Part shown: one piece after another, positions 10,847 through 21,126 of the stretch
Numbering within the stretch: the stretch's first letter is position 1
How the letters are laid out: every line of letters starts with the position of its first letter
Assembly (NCBI RefSeq): GCF_024347515.1
Contig: NZ_AP025492.1
Location: 682,001 to 746,000, forward strand
Direction of reading: 5' to 3'
From: Vibrio gigantis
GTDB lineage: Bacteria > Pseudomonadota > Gammaproteobacteria > Enterobacterales > Vibrionaceae
DNA length: 64,000 nucleotides
Notes under the pieces: generated by a model
What the model was told of the DNA's origin: nothing
The model's input: the letters and a program-made list of their open reading frames with translations, nothing else
Database searches by the model: none
Position numbers and translations under genes: made by a program

Positions 10847-11968
10847 ATGCAACACGAATCTCCTATTATTCGTCGCAAATCAACCCGTATTTATGTGGGT
10901 GATGTGCCGATCGGTGATGGTGCACCAATTGCTGTGCAATCCATGACCAACACAAGAACAACAGATGTAGCCGCGACCGTTGCTCAAATTAGAGCTTTGG
11001 AAAAAGTGGGTGCTGATATCGTTCGCGTATCTGTACCGACTATGGATGCCGCTGAAGCCTTTAAGCTAATCAAGCAGCAGGTTTCTGTTCCTTTGGTTGC
11101 TGATATTCATTTCGACTACCGTATCGCACTTAAAGTCGCAGAGTACGGCGTTGATTGTTTGCGAATCAACCCGGGTAACATCGGTAACGAAAGCCGTATC
11201 CGTTCAGTTGTTGATTGTGCTCGTGATATGAATATTCCGATTCGTATTGGTGTTAACGGCGGTTCTCTTGAGAAAGAGATCCAAGAGAAATACACAGAAC
11301 CTACAGCAGAAGCGCTTGTTGAATCAGCAATGCGTCACGTAGATATCTTAGACCGTCTGAACTTTGATCAATTTAAAGTCAGCGTTAAGGCTTCTGATGT
11401 ATTCCTAGCAGTCGGTTCTTACCGTTTGCTGGCTAAGCAGATTGATCAGCCACTTCACCTTGGTATTACCGAAGCTGGTGGTGCTCGCGCTGGTGCTGTT
11501 AAGTCTTCTGTTGGTCTAGGTATGCTTCTTTCTGAAGGTATCGGCGACACGCTGCGTATCTCGCTAGCCGCTGATCCAGTTGAAGAGATCAAAGTTGGCT
11601 TTGATATTCTTAAATCTTTGCGCATTCGCTCGCGTGGCATCAACTTCATTGCGTGTCCAAGCTGTTCACGTCAAGAGTTCGATGTTATTAACACCGTTAA
11701 TGCCCTTGAAGAGCGCCTAGAAGACGTTATTACCCCAATGGATGTATCAATCATAGGTTGTGTGGTTAACGGCCCAGGTGAAGCTGAAGTGTCTCACTTA
11801 GGTCTAGCGGGTAGTGCACGTAAGAGTGCCTTCTACGAAGACGGTAAGCGTCAGAAAGAGCGTTTCGACAACGATGACCTTGTCGACAAGCTTGAAGCGA
11901 AGATCCGAGCAAAAGCATCGGTGCTTGATAAAGCAAATCGCATTGATGTAGAAAATTTAGAAGATTAA
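10847..11968 (+). CDS. ispG: IspG, 4-hydroxy-3-methylbut-2-enyl-diphosphate synthase
   Basis: IspG (GcpE) converts MEcPP to HMBPP in the MEP isoprenoid pathway using a [4Fe-4S] cluster. The 373-residue protein contains the cluster cysteines in ACPSCSRQ and [10 protein letters not shown]. Its N-terminal TIM barrel begins at [19 protein letters not shown]. Length equals the E. coli enzyme within one residue. It is translationally close to rodZ, and hisS follows. Confidence 0.97.
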   Translation: MQHESPIIRRKSTRIYVGDVPIGDGAPIAVQSMTNTRTTDVAATVAQIRALEKVGADIVRVSVPTMDAAEAFKLIKQQVSVPLVADIHFDYRIALKVAEYGVDCLRINPGNIGNESRIRSVVDCARDMNIPIRIGVNGGSLEKEIQEKYTEPTAEALVESAMRHVDILDRLNFDQFKVSVKASDVFLAVGSYRLLAKQIDQPLHLGITEAGGARAGAVKSSVGLGMLLSEGIGDTLRISLAADPVEEIKVGFDILKSLRIRSRGINFIACPSCSRQEFDVINTVNALEERLEDVITPMDVSIIGCVVNGPGEAEVSHLGLAGSARKSAFYEDGKRQKERFDNDDLVDKLEAKIRAKASVLDKANRIDVENLED

Positions 11969-12038
11969 TACAACGCGATGGGGTGTGATTGTCTATTCGC
12001 ACTAACATCTGGTTGTGAGAAATTACGGAATAAATACT

Positions 12039-13307
12039 GTGGCTAAAAATATCCAAGCAATTCGAGGCATGAACGACTGTCTTCCAACTCAATCACCACT
12101 GTGGCAGAAAGTAGAAAGCGCAGTTAAAAATGTGGTGAGCGCATACGGTTACAACGAAGTACGTATGCCTATCGTTGAAGAAACGAACCTATTTAGCCGT
12201 GCGGTAGGTGAAGAAACTGACGTTGTTTCTAAAGAAATGTACACCTTTGATGACCGTAATGGCGACAGCCTAACGCTGCGTCCAGAAGGCACAGCGGGTT
12301 GTGTACGTTCATGCATTCAAAACAGCCTTATCAACCGTGATGAACAGCGCCTATGGTACATGGGGCCAATGTTCCGTCACGAGCGTCCTCAAAAAGGTCG
12401 TTACCGTCAATTCCACCAATGTGGTGTGGAAGTGTTTGGCCTAGATGGTCCAGATGTCGACGCAGAACTTATTATGATGACAGCACGTCTATGGCGTGAG
12501 CTAGGAATCGATAAGCACGTTCGCCTAGAGCTGAACTCAATCGGTTCTCAAGAAGATCGTGTAAGCTACCGCACTGCGTTAGTGGCTTTCCTTGAGCAAC
12601 ACATCGATGTGCTAGATGAAGACTGCAAACGTCGCATGCATACTAACCCGCTTCGTGTACTCGATACTAAGAACCCAGACGTTCAAGCTATCTTAGGTGA
12701 CGCACCTCGACTATCTGAATATCTAGGTGAAGAATCGAAGCAACATTTTGCTGGTTTGTGTGAACTTCTTGACGCAGTTGGTATCGAATACCAAGTTAAT
12801 GAGCGTCTAGTACGCGGCCTAGATTACTACAACCGCACTGTATTTGAGTGGATCACTGACAGCCTTGGTGCACAAGGTACAGTATGTGGCGGTGGCCGTT
12901 ACGATGGTCTTGTTGAGCAACTAGGCGGCAAAGCAACCAATGCGGTTGGTTTCGCAATGGGTCTAGAGCGTCTGGTTCTGATGATGGAAACGCTAGAGCT
13001 TACAGAAGTTCGCCGTAGCGTTGATGTTTATGTAGTTGCTGCTGGCGAAGGCACAATGATCGCGGGCATGCAGTTAGCGAATCAATTACGCGACACCGTT
13101 AAAGGCGTGCGTGTAATGAACCACTTCGGTGGTGGTAACTTCAAGAAGCAATTTAAACGTGCTGACAAAGTAGGTGCTGTTGTAGCGCTTGTACTTGGTG
13201 AGAACGAAGTTGCTGACAATACAGTAGTGCTAAAAGATTTGGTTGGCGGTGTGCAAGAAACCGTGTCTCAAACGGAAGTTGCAGAGAAAGTTGCTGCGCT
13301 AATCTAA
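12039..13307 (+). CDS. hisS: Histidyl-tRNA synthetase
   Basis: HisS charges tRNA-His; it is a class II synthetase. The 422-residue protein starts at GTG 12039 ([15 protein letters not shown]), the conserved family start; an in-frame GTG at 12015 would add eight unconserved residues. Visible motifs are motif 2 ([16 protein letters not shown]), the histidine-A loop [13 protein letters not shown] and the C-terminal anticodon-binding domain. It lies in the conserved order rodZ-ispG-hisS-yfgM-bamB-der. Confidence 0.97.
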   Translation: MAKNIQAIRGMNDCLPTQSPLWQKVESAVKNVVSAYGYNEVRMPIVEETNLFSRAVGEETDVVSKEMYTFDDRNGDSLTLRPEGTAGCVRSCIQNSLINRDEQRLWYMGPMFRHERPQKGRYRQFHQCGVEVFGLDGPDVDAELIMMTARLWRELGIDKHVRLELNSIGSQEDRVSYRTALVAFLEQHIDVLDEDCKRRMHTNPLRVLDTKNPDVQAILGDAPRLSEYLGEESKQHFAGLCELLDAVGIEYQVNERLVRGLDYYNRTVFEWITDSLGAQGTVCGGGRYDGLVEQLGGKATNAVGFAMGLERLVLMMETLELTEVRRSVDVYVVAAGEGTMIAGMQLANQLRDTVKGVRVMNHFGGGNFKKQFKRADKVGAVVALVLGENEVADNTVVLKDLVGGVQETVSQTEVAEKVAALI

Positions 13308-13341
13308 TTAGCCATTGAGCAAACGCTCATAATGAATACTA

Positions 13342-13364
13342 ACGTCAGCACTATGCTGGCGTTT
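13342..13364 (+). other. Hairpin after hisS, partly merged with a 9-bp repeat array
   Basis: AACGTCAGC pairs with GCTGGCGTT (one G-T pair) around ACTAT. The T-run of a normal terminator is replaced by TTTAAAGAA repeats, so termination is probably weak or absent. Confidence 0.5.
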
Positions 13365-13415
13365 AAAGAATTTAAAGAATTTAAAGAATTTAAAGAATTT
13401 AAAGAATTTAAAGAG
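13362..13415 (+). repeat. Tandem 9-bp repeat (TTTAAAGAA x6) ahead of yfgM
   Basis: Five exact copies of TTTAAAGAA (13362-13406) and a sixth ending in G (13407-13415) run directly into the ribosome-binding region (AAAGAGGACAGGAA) of the next gene. It is an AT-rich simple repeat in a 5' leader. Confidence 0.95.
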
Positions 13416-13423
13416 GACAGGAA

Positions 13424-14038
13424 GTGGAACTTTACGATAGCGAAGAGCAACAGGTTGAAGCCATTAAAGATTGGTGGAAAGAGAACGGTAAAGCCGTAAT
13501 CTTTGGTGCGGTTATTGGTTTAGGTGGTCTATTTGGCTGGCGCTATTACCAAGATTCAGTCGTTGAAGCGCGTGAAGCCGCTTCAGAAAGCTACACCTCT
13601 GTAATTTCAGCTCTTGATATTAAGGGCGTTGATGCTCAATCTGATATTCAAGCTTTCATCGACGCAAACAAAGACGCTGAGTACTCAGTACTTGCTGCTA
13701 TGCAATTAGCAAAAGTACAAGTACAAGCGGGCGAGCTAGCAGCTGCACTTGAACAGCTAGAGTGGGCAAAATCGGCAACTAAGGATGCGGCACTTGCGCC
13801 ACTACTTACTTACCGTGTTGCGCGCATCAAAGCTGAGCAAGGTGAATTTGACGCGGCACTGACTGATCTTGCTGCTATGACAGATGAATCTTGGAAAGGC
13901 CGTGTTGCTGAGCTGCGTGGTGATATTTCACTTCGTAAAGGTGACACTGACGCAGCATACAGTGCTTACACAGAAGCACAGCAAGCTGTTGATGCTAGCC
14001 AAACGCTTCAAATCAAACTTGACGACCTAGCTAAATAA
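13424..14038 (+). CDS. yfgM: YfgM, ancillary SecYEG translocon subunit
   Basis: YfgM is an inner-membrane protein with a periplasmic TPR domain that associates with SecYEG and PpiD. The 204-residue protein has a short cytoplasmic N terminus (MELYDSEEQQVEAIKDWW), one transmembrane helix at about 22-42 and TPR-like helices after it. The start codon is GTG 13424, with AGAGGACAGGAA just upstream. A 9-bp tandem array sits immediately before the ribosome site. bamB begins 10 bases after the stop. Confidence 0.93.
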   Translation: MELYDSEEQQVEAIKDWWKENGKAVIFGAVIGLGGLFGWRYYQDSVVEAREAASESYTSVISALDIKGVDAQSDIQAFIDANKDAEYSVLAAMQLAKVQVQAGELAAALEQLEWAKSATKDAALAPLLTYRVARIKAEQGEFDAALTDLAAMTDESWKGRVAELRGDISLRKGDTDAAYSAYTEAQQAVDASQTLQIKLDDLAK

Positions 14039-14048
14039 GGCGCTTTGA

Positions 14049-15209
14049 ATGAAGAAGATGTTTCCAAAAGCGGCGTTATGTGCGATTGCTCTTGGCCTAC
14101 TAGCTGGCTGTGCAGGTGAAGAAGACACCGTAATCATGGCTCCAGTACCAACAGTAAACAGTGAGTTCACTCCTAGCCAGGAATGGTCTACGTCAGTTGG
14201 TGATGGTGTTGGTCATTACTTTTCAAAGCTAACGCCAGAATTGGCTTACGACAAAGTATTTGTTGCAAGCCGTGAAGGTATGGTTAAAGCGCTTGACCCT
14301 GATACAGGTAAAGAGCTTTGGAAAGTCGATCTTGAGAAAGACGTACTGGCTCGTTTATCGGGTGGATTAACGGCGGCTTACGGCAAAGTATTTGTTGGTT
14401 CTGAAAATGGCGAAGTGATCGCGATGGATGAATCAACCGGTGAAGAGCTGTGGCGTGTATCAGTGAATGGTGAGGTGCTTGCATCCCCAGCAACTGAAAG
14501 CAATATGGTTATTGTTCATACCAGTCGCGGTATGTTGATCGCGTTGGATCAAGAAAGTGGCGAACAGAAGTGGACCATCAGTACTGAAGTACCAAGCCTA
14601 ACACTTCGTGGTGATAGCTCGCCTGTTGCTGTTTCTGGTGGTGTATTCTGGGGTACGGCGAATGGTCGTTTAGCCGCAGCTATCGTTGACCGTGGTCAGC
14701 TTATTTGGCAACAGCCAGTAGGTACGCCAAAAGGCGCAACGGAAATTGATCGTTTGGTTGATGTTGATGCATCTCCAATTGTTCTTGGTGGAACCCTGTA
14801 TACCGTAGGTATCAATGGTCAGCTGATTGCTATCGATCTTCGTTCTGGTAAGCCAGTTTGGAAACGTAACTACTCGTCTGCGATTGATTTAGCAAGTGAT
14901 GGCAGCCGTTTGTTCGTTGTTACTGACAAAGACCATGTAGTTGCAGTTGATGCTCGTAGTGGTACTGAACTTTGGAGTACTCCATTGTTAGAAAACCGCT
15001 TACTAACAGCACCTGCTATTATTAATGGTTATGTAGTCGTGGGTGACACCGAAGGTTATCTGCACTGGTTAGATCGCTCATCGGGTGAGTTTGTTGCTCA
15101 GCAGCTTGTCGACGATAGCGGCTTTGCGGTTGCACCAATTGAACTGCCAGAAGGCTACTTAGTGACGACTCGCAATGGCGACGTAAAGAAACTGACGATT
15201 AGCCAATAA
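14049..15209 (+). CDS. bamB: BamB, outer-membrane assembly lipoprotein
   Basis: BamB is a lipoprotein subunit of the BAM complex that inserts beta-barrel proteins. The 386-residue protein has a signal peptide with lipobox LLAGC (acylated C21). An eight-bladed PQQ-type propeller follows, shown by repeats such as GKELWKVDL, GEELWRVS, GEQKWTIS, GKPVWKRN and GTELWSTPL. It is co-transcribed with yfgM, and a strong terminator follows. BamE is encoded elsewhere in this window. Confidence 0.96.
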   Translation: MKKMFPKAALCAIALGLLAGCAGEEDTVIMAPVPTVNSEFTPSQEWSTSVGDGVGHYFSKLTPELAYDKVFVASREGMVKALDPDTGKELWKVDLEKDVLARLSGGLTAAYGKVFVGSENGEVIAMDESTGEELWRVSVNGEVLASPATESNMVIVHTSRGMLIALDQESGEQKWTISTEVPSLTLRGDSSPVAVSGGVFWGTANGRLAAAIVDRGQLIWQQPVGTPKGATEIDRLVDVDASPIVLGGTLYTVGINGQLIAIDLRSGKPVWKRNYSSAIDLASDGSRLFVVTDKDHVVAVDARSGTELWSTPLLENRLLTAPAIINGYVVVGDTEGYLHWLDRSSGEFVAQQLVDDSGFAVAPIELPEGYLVTTRNGDVKKLTISQ

Positions 15210-15230
15210 AAGCGTGATATAATTCACAGT

Positions 15231-15270
15231 CGGCTCCTGGTTGGTAACAGCCAGGAGCCGTTTTGTTGTT
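15231..15270 (+). terminator. Terminator of the yfgM-bamB unit
   Basis: CGGCTCCTGG (15231-15240) pairs perfectly with CCAGGAGCCG (15251-15260), followed by TTTTGTTGTT. Confidence 0.9.
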
Positions 15271-15367
15271 AAAAATTAATAAACCGTGTGGTTATAGGTA
15301 AGAGTTTAAACTTGCGAACAAGTGCTTACCTATAACTACATTTAGAGAAGAAATTGTAGAGGTTGTT

Positions 15368-16849
15368 ATGGTACCTGTTGTTGCTCTAGTAGGGCGTCCG
15401 AACGTAGGTAAATCTACGTTATTTAACCGATTGACTCGAACTCGTGATGCATTGGTTGCGGATTTCCCTGGCTTAACGCGTGACCGTAAATACGGCCATG
15501 CTCATTTTAGCGAGCATGACTTTATTGTTATTGACACTGGCGGTATCGACGGTACTGAAGAAGGTGTTGAAACTAAAATGGCTGAACAGTCGCTAGCGGC
15601 GATTGATGAAGCTGATGTTGTTCTATTTATGGTAGATGGCCGTGCTGGTCTAACACCTTCAGACGTTGCTATTGCTAAGCACCTTCGCCAGCTAGAAAAG
15701 CCTTCAATGCTAGTTGTAAACAAGGTTGATGGTATCGACCCTGATGCTGCAAGTGCTGACTTCTGGCAACTAGGCGTAGAAGACATGTATCAAATCGCAG
15801 CTGCGCACGGTCGTGGTGTAACAGCGCTGATTGATCTTGCTTTGAACCCGTTCGCAGAAGCGCTAAAAGCGGAAAATGGCGAAGTAAGCGATTTAACTGA
15901 GTTTGAAGACGAAGAAGAAGAGCAGGTTGAATTTACAGAAGAAGAAGCTGAAGAAGAATTCAAGCGTCTTCAAGATCAACCAATCAAGCTAGCGATCATT
16001 GGTCGTCCTAACGTAGGTAAATCAACACTAACTAACCGTATTCTTGGTGAAGAGCGTGTGGTTGTTTACGATATGCCTGGTACGACTCGTGACTCTATCT
16101 ACATCCCAATGCAGCGTGATGAGCGTGAATACGTTCTAATCGATACTGCGGGTGTACGTCGTCGTAAGAACATCAACGAAACAGTAGAGAAGTTCTCAGT
16201 AGTTAAAACACTGAAAGCGATTGAAGATGCGAACGTTGTATTGCTGCTTATTGATGCTCGCGAAAACATCTCTGATCAAGACCTAAGCTTGTTAGGCTTT
16301 GCATTGAACGCGGGTCGTTCAATCGTGATTGCAGTAAATAAGTGGGATGGTCTAGATAACGACGTTAAAGAGCGTGTTAAGAAAGAACTAGACCGCCGTT
16401 TAGGTTTCGTTGATTTTGCACGTATTCACTTTATCTCTGCACTTCACGGTACAGGTGTTGGTCACTTGTTTGAGTCTGTTCAAGAAGCTTACAAGTCAGC
16501 GACGACTCGTGTTGGTACTTCTGTTCTTACTCGTATCATGAAGATGGCAACTGATGATCACCAACCGCCTATGGTTCGTGGCCGTCGTGTGAAACTGAAA
16601 TACGCGCACGCTGGTGGCTACAACCCACCGATTATCGTTATCCACGGTAACCAAGTACGTAACTTGCCAGATTCATACAAACGATTCTTGATGAACTACT
16701 ACCGTCGTTCACTAGAGATTATGGGTACACCAATTCGCATTCAATTCCAGAACAGCGAGAACCCATTTGAAGCTAAGACTAACAAGCTGACTATCTCTCA
16801 AGAGCGCAAACGTAAGCGTATGATGAGCATGGTTAAAGGCCGTAAATAG
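15368..16849 (+). CDS. der: Der (EngA), double-GTPase ribosome assembly factor
   Basis: Der is an essential GTPase for 50S subunit maturation. The 493-residue protein has two G domains, each with its own P-loop: [14 protein letters not shown] near residue 8 and [14 protein letters not shown] near residue 213. They are joined by a very acidic linker (about 180-205) and followed by a C-terminal KH-like domain. It stands after the bamB terminator with its own leader, and its own terminator follows. Confidence 0.97.
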   Translation: MVPVVALVGRPNVGKSTLFNRLTRTRDALVADFPGLTRDRKYGHAHFSEHDFIVIDTGGIDGTEEGVETKMAEQSLAAIDEADVVLFMVDGRAGLTPSDVAIAKHLRQLEKPSMLVVNKVDGIDPDAASADFWQLGVEDMYQIAAAHGRGVTALIDLALNPFAEALKAENGEVSDLTEFEDEEEEQVEFTEEEAEEEFKRLQDQPIKLAIIGRPNVGKSTLTNRILGEERVVVYDMPGTTRDSIYIPMQRDEREYVLIDTAGVRRRKNINETVEKFSVVKTLKAIEDANVVLLLIDARENISDQDLSLLGFALNAGRSIVIAVNKWDGLDNDVKERVKKELDRRLGFVDFARIHFISALHGTGVGHLFESVQEAYKSATTRVGTSVLTRIMKMATDDHQPPMVRGRRVKLKYAHAGGYNPPIIVIHGNQVRNLPDSYKRFLMNYYRRSLEIMGTPIRIQFQNSENPFEAKTNKLTISQERKRKRMMSMVKGRK

Positions 16850-16867
16850 CCCTTTCCAATAGATTTG

Positions 16868-16896
16868 ATACCCGAGCCTGTCTCGGGTATTTTTTT
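16868..16896 (+). terminator. Terminator of der
   Basis: ATACCCGAG (16868-16876) pairs with CTCGGGTAT (16882-16890) around CCTGT, followed by a T7 run. Confidence 0.92.
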
Positions 16897-16982
16897 AAGC
16901 AAAATTTACGTTAATCCACAACGGCACATTTTTGTTTCGCTGTGGCTTAACGAATCAGACTAGATTCCAAAAGAAGAACGAT

Positions 16983-17885
16983 ATGACCACTAGCGATTTG
17001 ATTACACAAGCTAAAGCCATTACACCAACCATTACTCAATTCTGCCATCAAGCGTGGCAACTCACGGCGAAAGCGTTATATGTAGAAAGCGACAGCAGCA
17101 AAACCTACCTGATCACCGATGTCACGCCTTTTCACCCTGTGAGTCATATTTGGCCCGATCACCCGGCAGACCAAGGCTTTGTGAGTGTTGGTGACACGCA
17201 ATATCCAGTAGAAGATTGCCTTGTTGGTGCAGTAGAACAATCTACTGGCAAGCTTCATATCGCAGCAGATATCCCTGTTAAGCGTGATACGGAAGGGTGG
17301 GTGTTTGTGGTTGTCCACCAGCTACCGGCATCGGCTTCTATGATTAATATTGGCGATGAAGCTGAGTTGTCGGTTGATAAAGAGTATCAATCAAGCCTTA
17401 GCCGAGGTCACAGTGCTGGCCACATTGCTTTTTTAGCGTTGAATAAAGTATTGGCTGAGACCTACTGGCGAAAAGATGCCGACAGAAAAGATCCTCTTGG
17501 CAGTTATGACTTTAATAGCTACGCACAAGTGACGAGCTTTGTGACTCCTGAGTTGTGTACTGATAAGTATCGTTTGGGGAAAACTCTGAAGAAGCGCGGC
17601 TTGAACGTTGCAGATATGCTTGCAAACCTTGAAGGTATCGAAGCTGACATCAACCAGATGATTTCAGGCTGGCTAGCAGAGTCGACGCCAGTCGCGATGA
17701 GACTGGAAGGTGAGGCACTAACTGACTCTCGTTACTGGGAATGGCAACTGGATGCTGAGACGTTGGTGTCGATTCCGTGTGGTGGTACTCACATCGAGAA
17801 CACCTCAGAGCTTAATGCATTATCGGTTAAATTATCCCAGTTAGATGACCAACATATTGAAATGCTGACGCATGTAATTCGATGA
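16983..17885 (+). CDS. AlaX-like alanyl-tRNA editing hydrolase (SAD domain protein)
   Basis: The protein resembles the editing domain of alanyl-tRNA synthetase and free-standing AlaX proteins, which deacylate mischarged tRNA-Ala. Zinc-ligand motifs are visible: HSAGH in SRGHSAGHIAFLALN and CGGTH in PCGGTHIENTSEL. It has 300 residues from ATG 16983, preceded by AAGAAG; an upstream in-frame TTG at 16932 lacks a good site. The N-terminal part is less conserved, so substrate (Ser-tRNA-Ala or other) is inferred from the family only. Confidence 0.8.
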   Translation: MTTSDLITQAKAITPTITQFCHQAWQLTAKALYVESDSSKTYLITDVTPFHPVSHIWPDHPADQGFVSVGDTQYPVEDCLVGAVEQSTGKLHIAADIPVKRDTEGWVFVVVHQLPASASMINIGDEAELSVDKEYQSSLSRGHSAGHIAFLALNKVLAETYWRKDADRKDPLGSYDFNSYAQVTSFVTPELCTDKYRLGKTLKKRGLNVADMLANLEGIEADINQMISGWLAESTPVAMRLEGEALTDSRYWEWQLDAETLVSIPCGGTHIENTSELNALSVKLSQLDDQHIEMLTHVIR

Positions 17886-18174
17886 TTTAGGTTACAGATC
17901 GAAATGACTTGTGCTGTTTATTTTGTTTTATTATGTCGCTTTTAATATAAATGACTATTTAAAATTGAAATGCAGCACATGTAACTTATGCTTTCGGTGT
18001 GTGGTGATATAAATATTCTTTTTGGGGTAGATCGCTGATCAAAATAGATAAAGCGAAAGATCAACCTATGATCTTCGGTTGTGTGTGGTACTAACTTAGT
18101 GTGTTATTATTAACCAATAACAAGCTTGCATAAGAACAAGCTGTACCCAATTATACAATTGAAAGCTTTAGTGA

Positions 18175-19176
18175 ATGGAACAACAATTTTTATTAGAAGG
18201 CCACCGAGCAGTCAATAGTTTGCTTCGGAAGCTTGCCCTTGGGATGGATCGCAAGGACTTAAACCATAAGATCATTCAGCTTACTGAGCAGCTTTTTGGT
18301 CAGCGTATGGCTTCAATCTTACTGCTCAACTCCGAGTCAAATACTCTGCATCTTGAATATGCCCCGAATCTACCTGATTTTTATAATCAGCAGATTGAAG
18401 GAGTCGGCATTGGTGCTGGGATTGGTTCTTGTGGCGAGGCGGCGGCGCTTAAAAAAGCGGTGATGGTCTCAGATATCAATACACACCCCAATTGGGCACC
18501 TTTCTTAGCTTTAACTAATCAAGCCAATCTTCATGCGTGTTGGTCGGTGCCAATCATCTCTTCACATGGTCATGTGCTAGGTACCTTTGCGATTTACAGC
18601 CAATATGTTTCCGAGCCCCATGAGTTTGAGCTTGAGATCTTAGAGTTATTGGCTTCTCTGTATTCAGTTGCGCTAGAGAAGTATGAGTTAGAGAATCAAC
18701 TCAACTTCTTTGCCAATCGCGACTCTCTGACACACTGTTTGAATCGCCGAGCCTTATTGAGAGAAGCCGAGCAAGTGTTAACCAAGCGTTGTTTTGCACA
18801 AAAGGTGATGGCGTGCTTGTTTGTTGATGTCGATAAATTTAAATCAATCAATGACACTTATGGGCACAGCTTTGGTGATGATGTGCTGTTAGCGGTTGCA
18901 AAAGTCCTTGATGAGGCAACCTCAGCATGTGCCAAGATAGGTCGTTATGGTGGTGATGAGTTTGTGGTGTTCTCTTGTTTTGACGATCAAGAAAGCGTTG
19001 TTAGCTTCTACCACGGTTTAGAGAAAACACTACAACAAGCGCTTTATATCAATGATGTGCAGTTCTCTGTGAGTGTTGGGCTTTCTTGTGAGAAAGATCC
19101 TCAAGGGTTAGACCAGTTGATCGCACGAGCTGATAAGAACATGTACCAAATCAAGCAAGCTAAGTCTCAACAGTAG
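18175..19176 (+). CDS. Diguanylate cyclase with N-terminal GAF domain
   Basis: The C-terminal half (about 180-330) is a GGDEF domain with the intact signature GGDEF at 259-263 (RYGGDEFVVF), so it should make cyclic di-GMP from GTP. The N-terminal part (about 20-165) looks like a GAF sensor domain, for example IGSCGEAAALKKAVMVSDI. No RxxD inhibitory site is seen upstream of GGDEF, where SACAKIG occupies that position, so classic product inhibition is unlikely. No membrane segment, so probably cytosolic. The ligand is unknown. Confidence 0.88.
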   Translation: MEQQFLLEGHRAVNSLLRKLALGMDRKDLNHKIIQLTEQLFGQRMASILLLNSESNTLHLEYAPNLPDFYNQQIEGVGIGAGIGSCGEAAALKKAVMVSDINTHPNWAPFLALTNQANLHACWSVPIISSHGHVLGTFAIYSQYVSEPHEFELEILELLASLYSVALEKYELENQLNFFANRDSLTHCLNRRALLREAEQVLTKRCFAQKVMACLFVDVDKFKSINDTYGHSFGDDVLLAVAKVLDEATSACAKIGRYGGDEFVVFSCFDDQESVVSFYHGLEKTLQQALYINDVQFSVSVGLSCEKDPQGLDQLIARADKNMYQIKQAKSQQ

Positions 19177-19212
19177 TAGATTGTAAAAATAGTAGTGAAT
19201 TAGGAAATGCTA

Positions 19213-19440
19213 ATGAGTGAAAATATCTGCCCTAAGTGCCAGTCAGAGCTAGCTTGGGATGGCAAGTATCACTGTGAAAGTTGTCAGGCTCACTTTACCA
19301 AGGTTGGGTTCTGCCCAGAATGCAACAGCCAGTTAGAGAAGCTTCAAGCTTGTGGTGCTGCCAGCTATTTTTGTAATGCTGACTGTAACGAGCTTAAATC
19401 TAAATCGAGAGTAAAATTCGAGCTCCAATCTGCGGAATAA
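19213..19440 (+). CDS. YfgJ-like double zinc-ribbon protein
   Basis: This 75-residue protein has paired cysteine knuckles: CPKC, CESC, CPEC and a C-terminal CNADC, consistent with two zinc ribbons. A similar small protein (YfgJ) lies near der in E. coli. I start at ATG 19213 because AGGA at 19202-19205 is correctly spaced for it; an ATG at 19207 is too close. Function unknown. It converges on xseA with a shared terminator. Confidence 0.8.
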   Translation: MSENICPKCQSELAWDGKYHCESCQAHFTKVGFCPECNSQLEKLQACGAASYFCNADCNELKSKSRVKFELQSAE

Positions 19441-19471
19441 CTCTTTTACTTAGTACTCTGTTAGATACTAA

Positions 19472-19500
19472 AAAGCCCTGTCGATGATCGATAGGGCTTT
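19472..19500. terminator. Bidirectional terminator between the zinc-ribbon gene and xseA
   Basis: AAAGCCCTGTCGA (19472-19484) pairs with TCGATAGGGCTTT (19488-19500), with one G-T position. A-rich and T-rich flanks suit both convergent genes. Confidence 0.85.
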
Positions 19501-19535
19501 CTGGTTTTAAATGACTTTTAACACTCTAGTCGAAC

Positions 19536-20882
19536 TTAAAGCTCGCTCTTAGTAACTCTTGTTGTTACTTGCGACTCAATCACACCGTCTTCAACTTGAG
19601 TGGTGATCACTTCGCCGACTTCGACATCGTTAATCGATGATACCGTCTTGCTCGATGCTGAATGAGTAATGCTGTAGCCGCGCTTTAGAGTCGCCAGCGG
19701 GCTGACGGTTTCTAACTTCTCTGCAGCCATGGCTAGCTGGTGGCGAGTCGTTAGTAATGTCTTGTCCATTGCATCCAACAGCTTTTGCTCTGAACGTTGC
19801 AGATGCAGTTTCTGTTCACCAAGTCGTTTCACTGGCGAGTTTAATTGAAGCTGGTGCTGTTTGCGCTCAACACGCTGTGCATGCTGCTTTAGGTATTGAG
19901 TCATACCGCGACGCAAACGCATGTCTAGGTCATCAAGCTGCTGACTTTGCTTTTGCAGTTGGTAGCTCGGGTGTTGTTTCTCTAAGCGGTATTTCAACGT
20001 TTGAGTTGATTGCGCTTGTTTGATTAGCACATGACGAATCGCACTCACTAAGCGAGCACGTTTAGATGCGAAAGCTTGTTCTTTATGGCTGTTATCACGG
20101 CTAACCAATTCAGCGGCTGCTGATGGCGTTGGAGCGCGCATATCTGCGACGAAATCGGCGATAGTGACATCAACTTCGTGGCCAACGGCGCTGATAATCG
20201 GGATTTGGCTTGCAGCGATTGTGCGGGCTACGATCTCGTTATTGAAGCACCATAGGTCTTCTAACGAACCACCGCCACGACCCACGATCAACACATCACA
20301 CTCATTGCGTTCATTGGCACGTCCAATCGCTTGAGCAATCTGAATAGCGGCCTCTTCGCCCTGAACCATGGTTGGGTAAACTACCACTGGCAGTGAAGGA
20401 TCGCGTCTTTTCAGGACATCAAGAATATCAAACAGCGCTGCACCGGTTTTAGAGGTGATAACACCAACGCGTTTTGGATGCTCAGGAAGAAGTTGCTTAC
20501 TCGATTGAGCGAACAGCCCTTCTGCGGCGAGGTTCATCTTCAGCTTTTCAAACTCTTGCTGAAGTTTACCGTTACCTTCTGGTTGCATGCTTTCGATGAT
20601 AAGTTGGTAGTCACCGCGCGGCTCATAGAGAGACAGGCGAGCTTTGACTAATACTTGATTGCCGTTCTGAGGCTTAAAGGTCACACGGCGGTTATTGCCA
20701 CGAAACATGGCGCACTTAACTTGAGCGCGAGAGTCTTTAAGCGTGAGGTACCAGTGACCAGAGACAGGGGCTGAGAAGTTTGAGATTTCACCAACGAGCC
20801 AGACTATTCCCATTTCGTTTTCTAATAGGAGACGAACCTCTGAGTTGAGGCGAGAAACAGTAAAGATGTTTGGATTAGTCAT
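19536..20882 (-). CDS. xseA: Exodeoxyribonuclease VII large subunit
   Basis: XseA is the catalytic subunit of ExoVII, which degrades single-stranded DNA from both ends and forms a complex with XseB. The 448-residue protein has an N-terminal OB fold (about 1-105, VWLVGEISNF), the catalytic core with VGRGGGSLEDLW and AVGHEVDVTIADFVAD, and a long coiled-coil C terminus that binds XseB. It is divergent from guaB, as in many gammaproteobacteria. Confidence 0.97.
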   Translation of the reverse strand: MTNPNIFTVSRLNSEVRLLLENEMGIVWLVGEISNFSAPVSGHWYLTLKDSRAQVKCAMFRGNNRRVTFKPQNGNQVLVKARLSLYEPRGDYQLIIESMQPEGNGKLQQEFEKLKMNLAAEGLFAQSSKQLLPEHPKRVGVITSKTGAALFDILDVLKRRDPSLPVVVYPTMVQGEEAAIQIAQAIGRANERNECDVLIVGRGGGSLEDLWCFNNEIVARTIAASQIPIISAVGHEVDVTIADFVADMRAPTPSAAAELVSRDNSHKEQAFASKRARLVSAIRHVLIKQAQSTQTLKYRLEKQHPSYQLQKQSQQLDDLDMRLRRGMTQYLKQHAQRVERKQHQLQLNSPVKRLGEQKLHLQRSEQKLLDAMDKTLLTTRHQLAMAAEKLETVSPLATLKRGYSITHSASSKTVSSINDVEVGEVITTQVEDGVIESQVTTRVTKSEL

Positions 20883-21005
20883 AGAAGCACTATCTTTCCT
20901 TGAAGGAAGGTCTTTCTTGGAATCTCACAGGGCGTGAGTATGGAAGATAGCGGCAATATAATACATAGCAAGGGGGTAAATGCAAATTAAAAATACAAAA
21001 ATGAG

Positions 21006-21034
21006 TAGCCAAGCGATTTCGCCGTGCGTATAAT
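21006..21034 (+). promoter_or_regulatory. Probable guaB promoter
   Basis: A perfect -10 hexamer TATAAT at 21029-21034 lies 93 bases before guaB in the xseA-guaB intergenic region. The -35 position (21006-21011, TAGCCA) is poor. No convincing PurR box is seen at this promoter. Confidence 0.5.
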
Positions 21035-21126
21035 CCGTCTGCAATATCAAATCCAAATCACTTTATTATGCGAAACGATAAAGTTGGGTTTACTCCTTTT
21101 AACACCTTTGTTGTGAGATATTGCAA

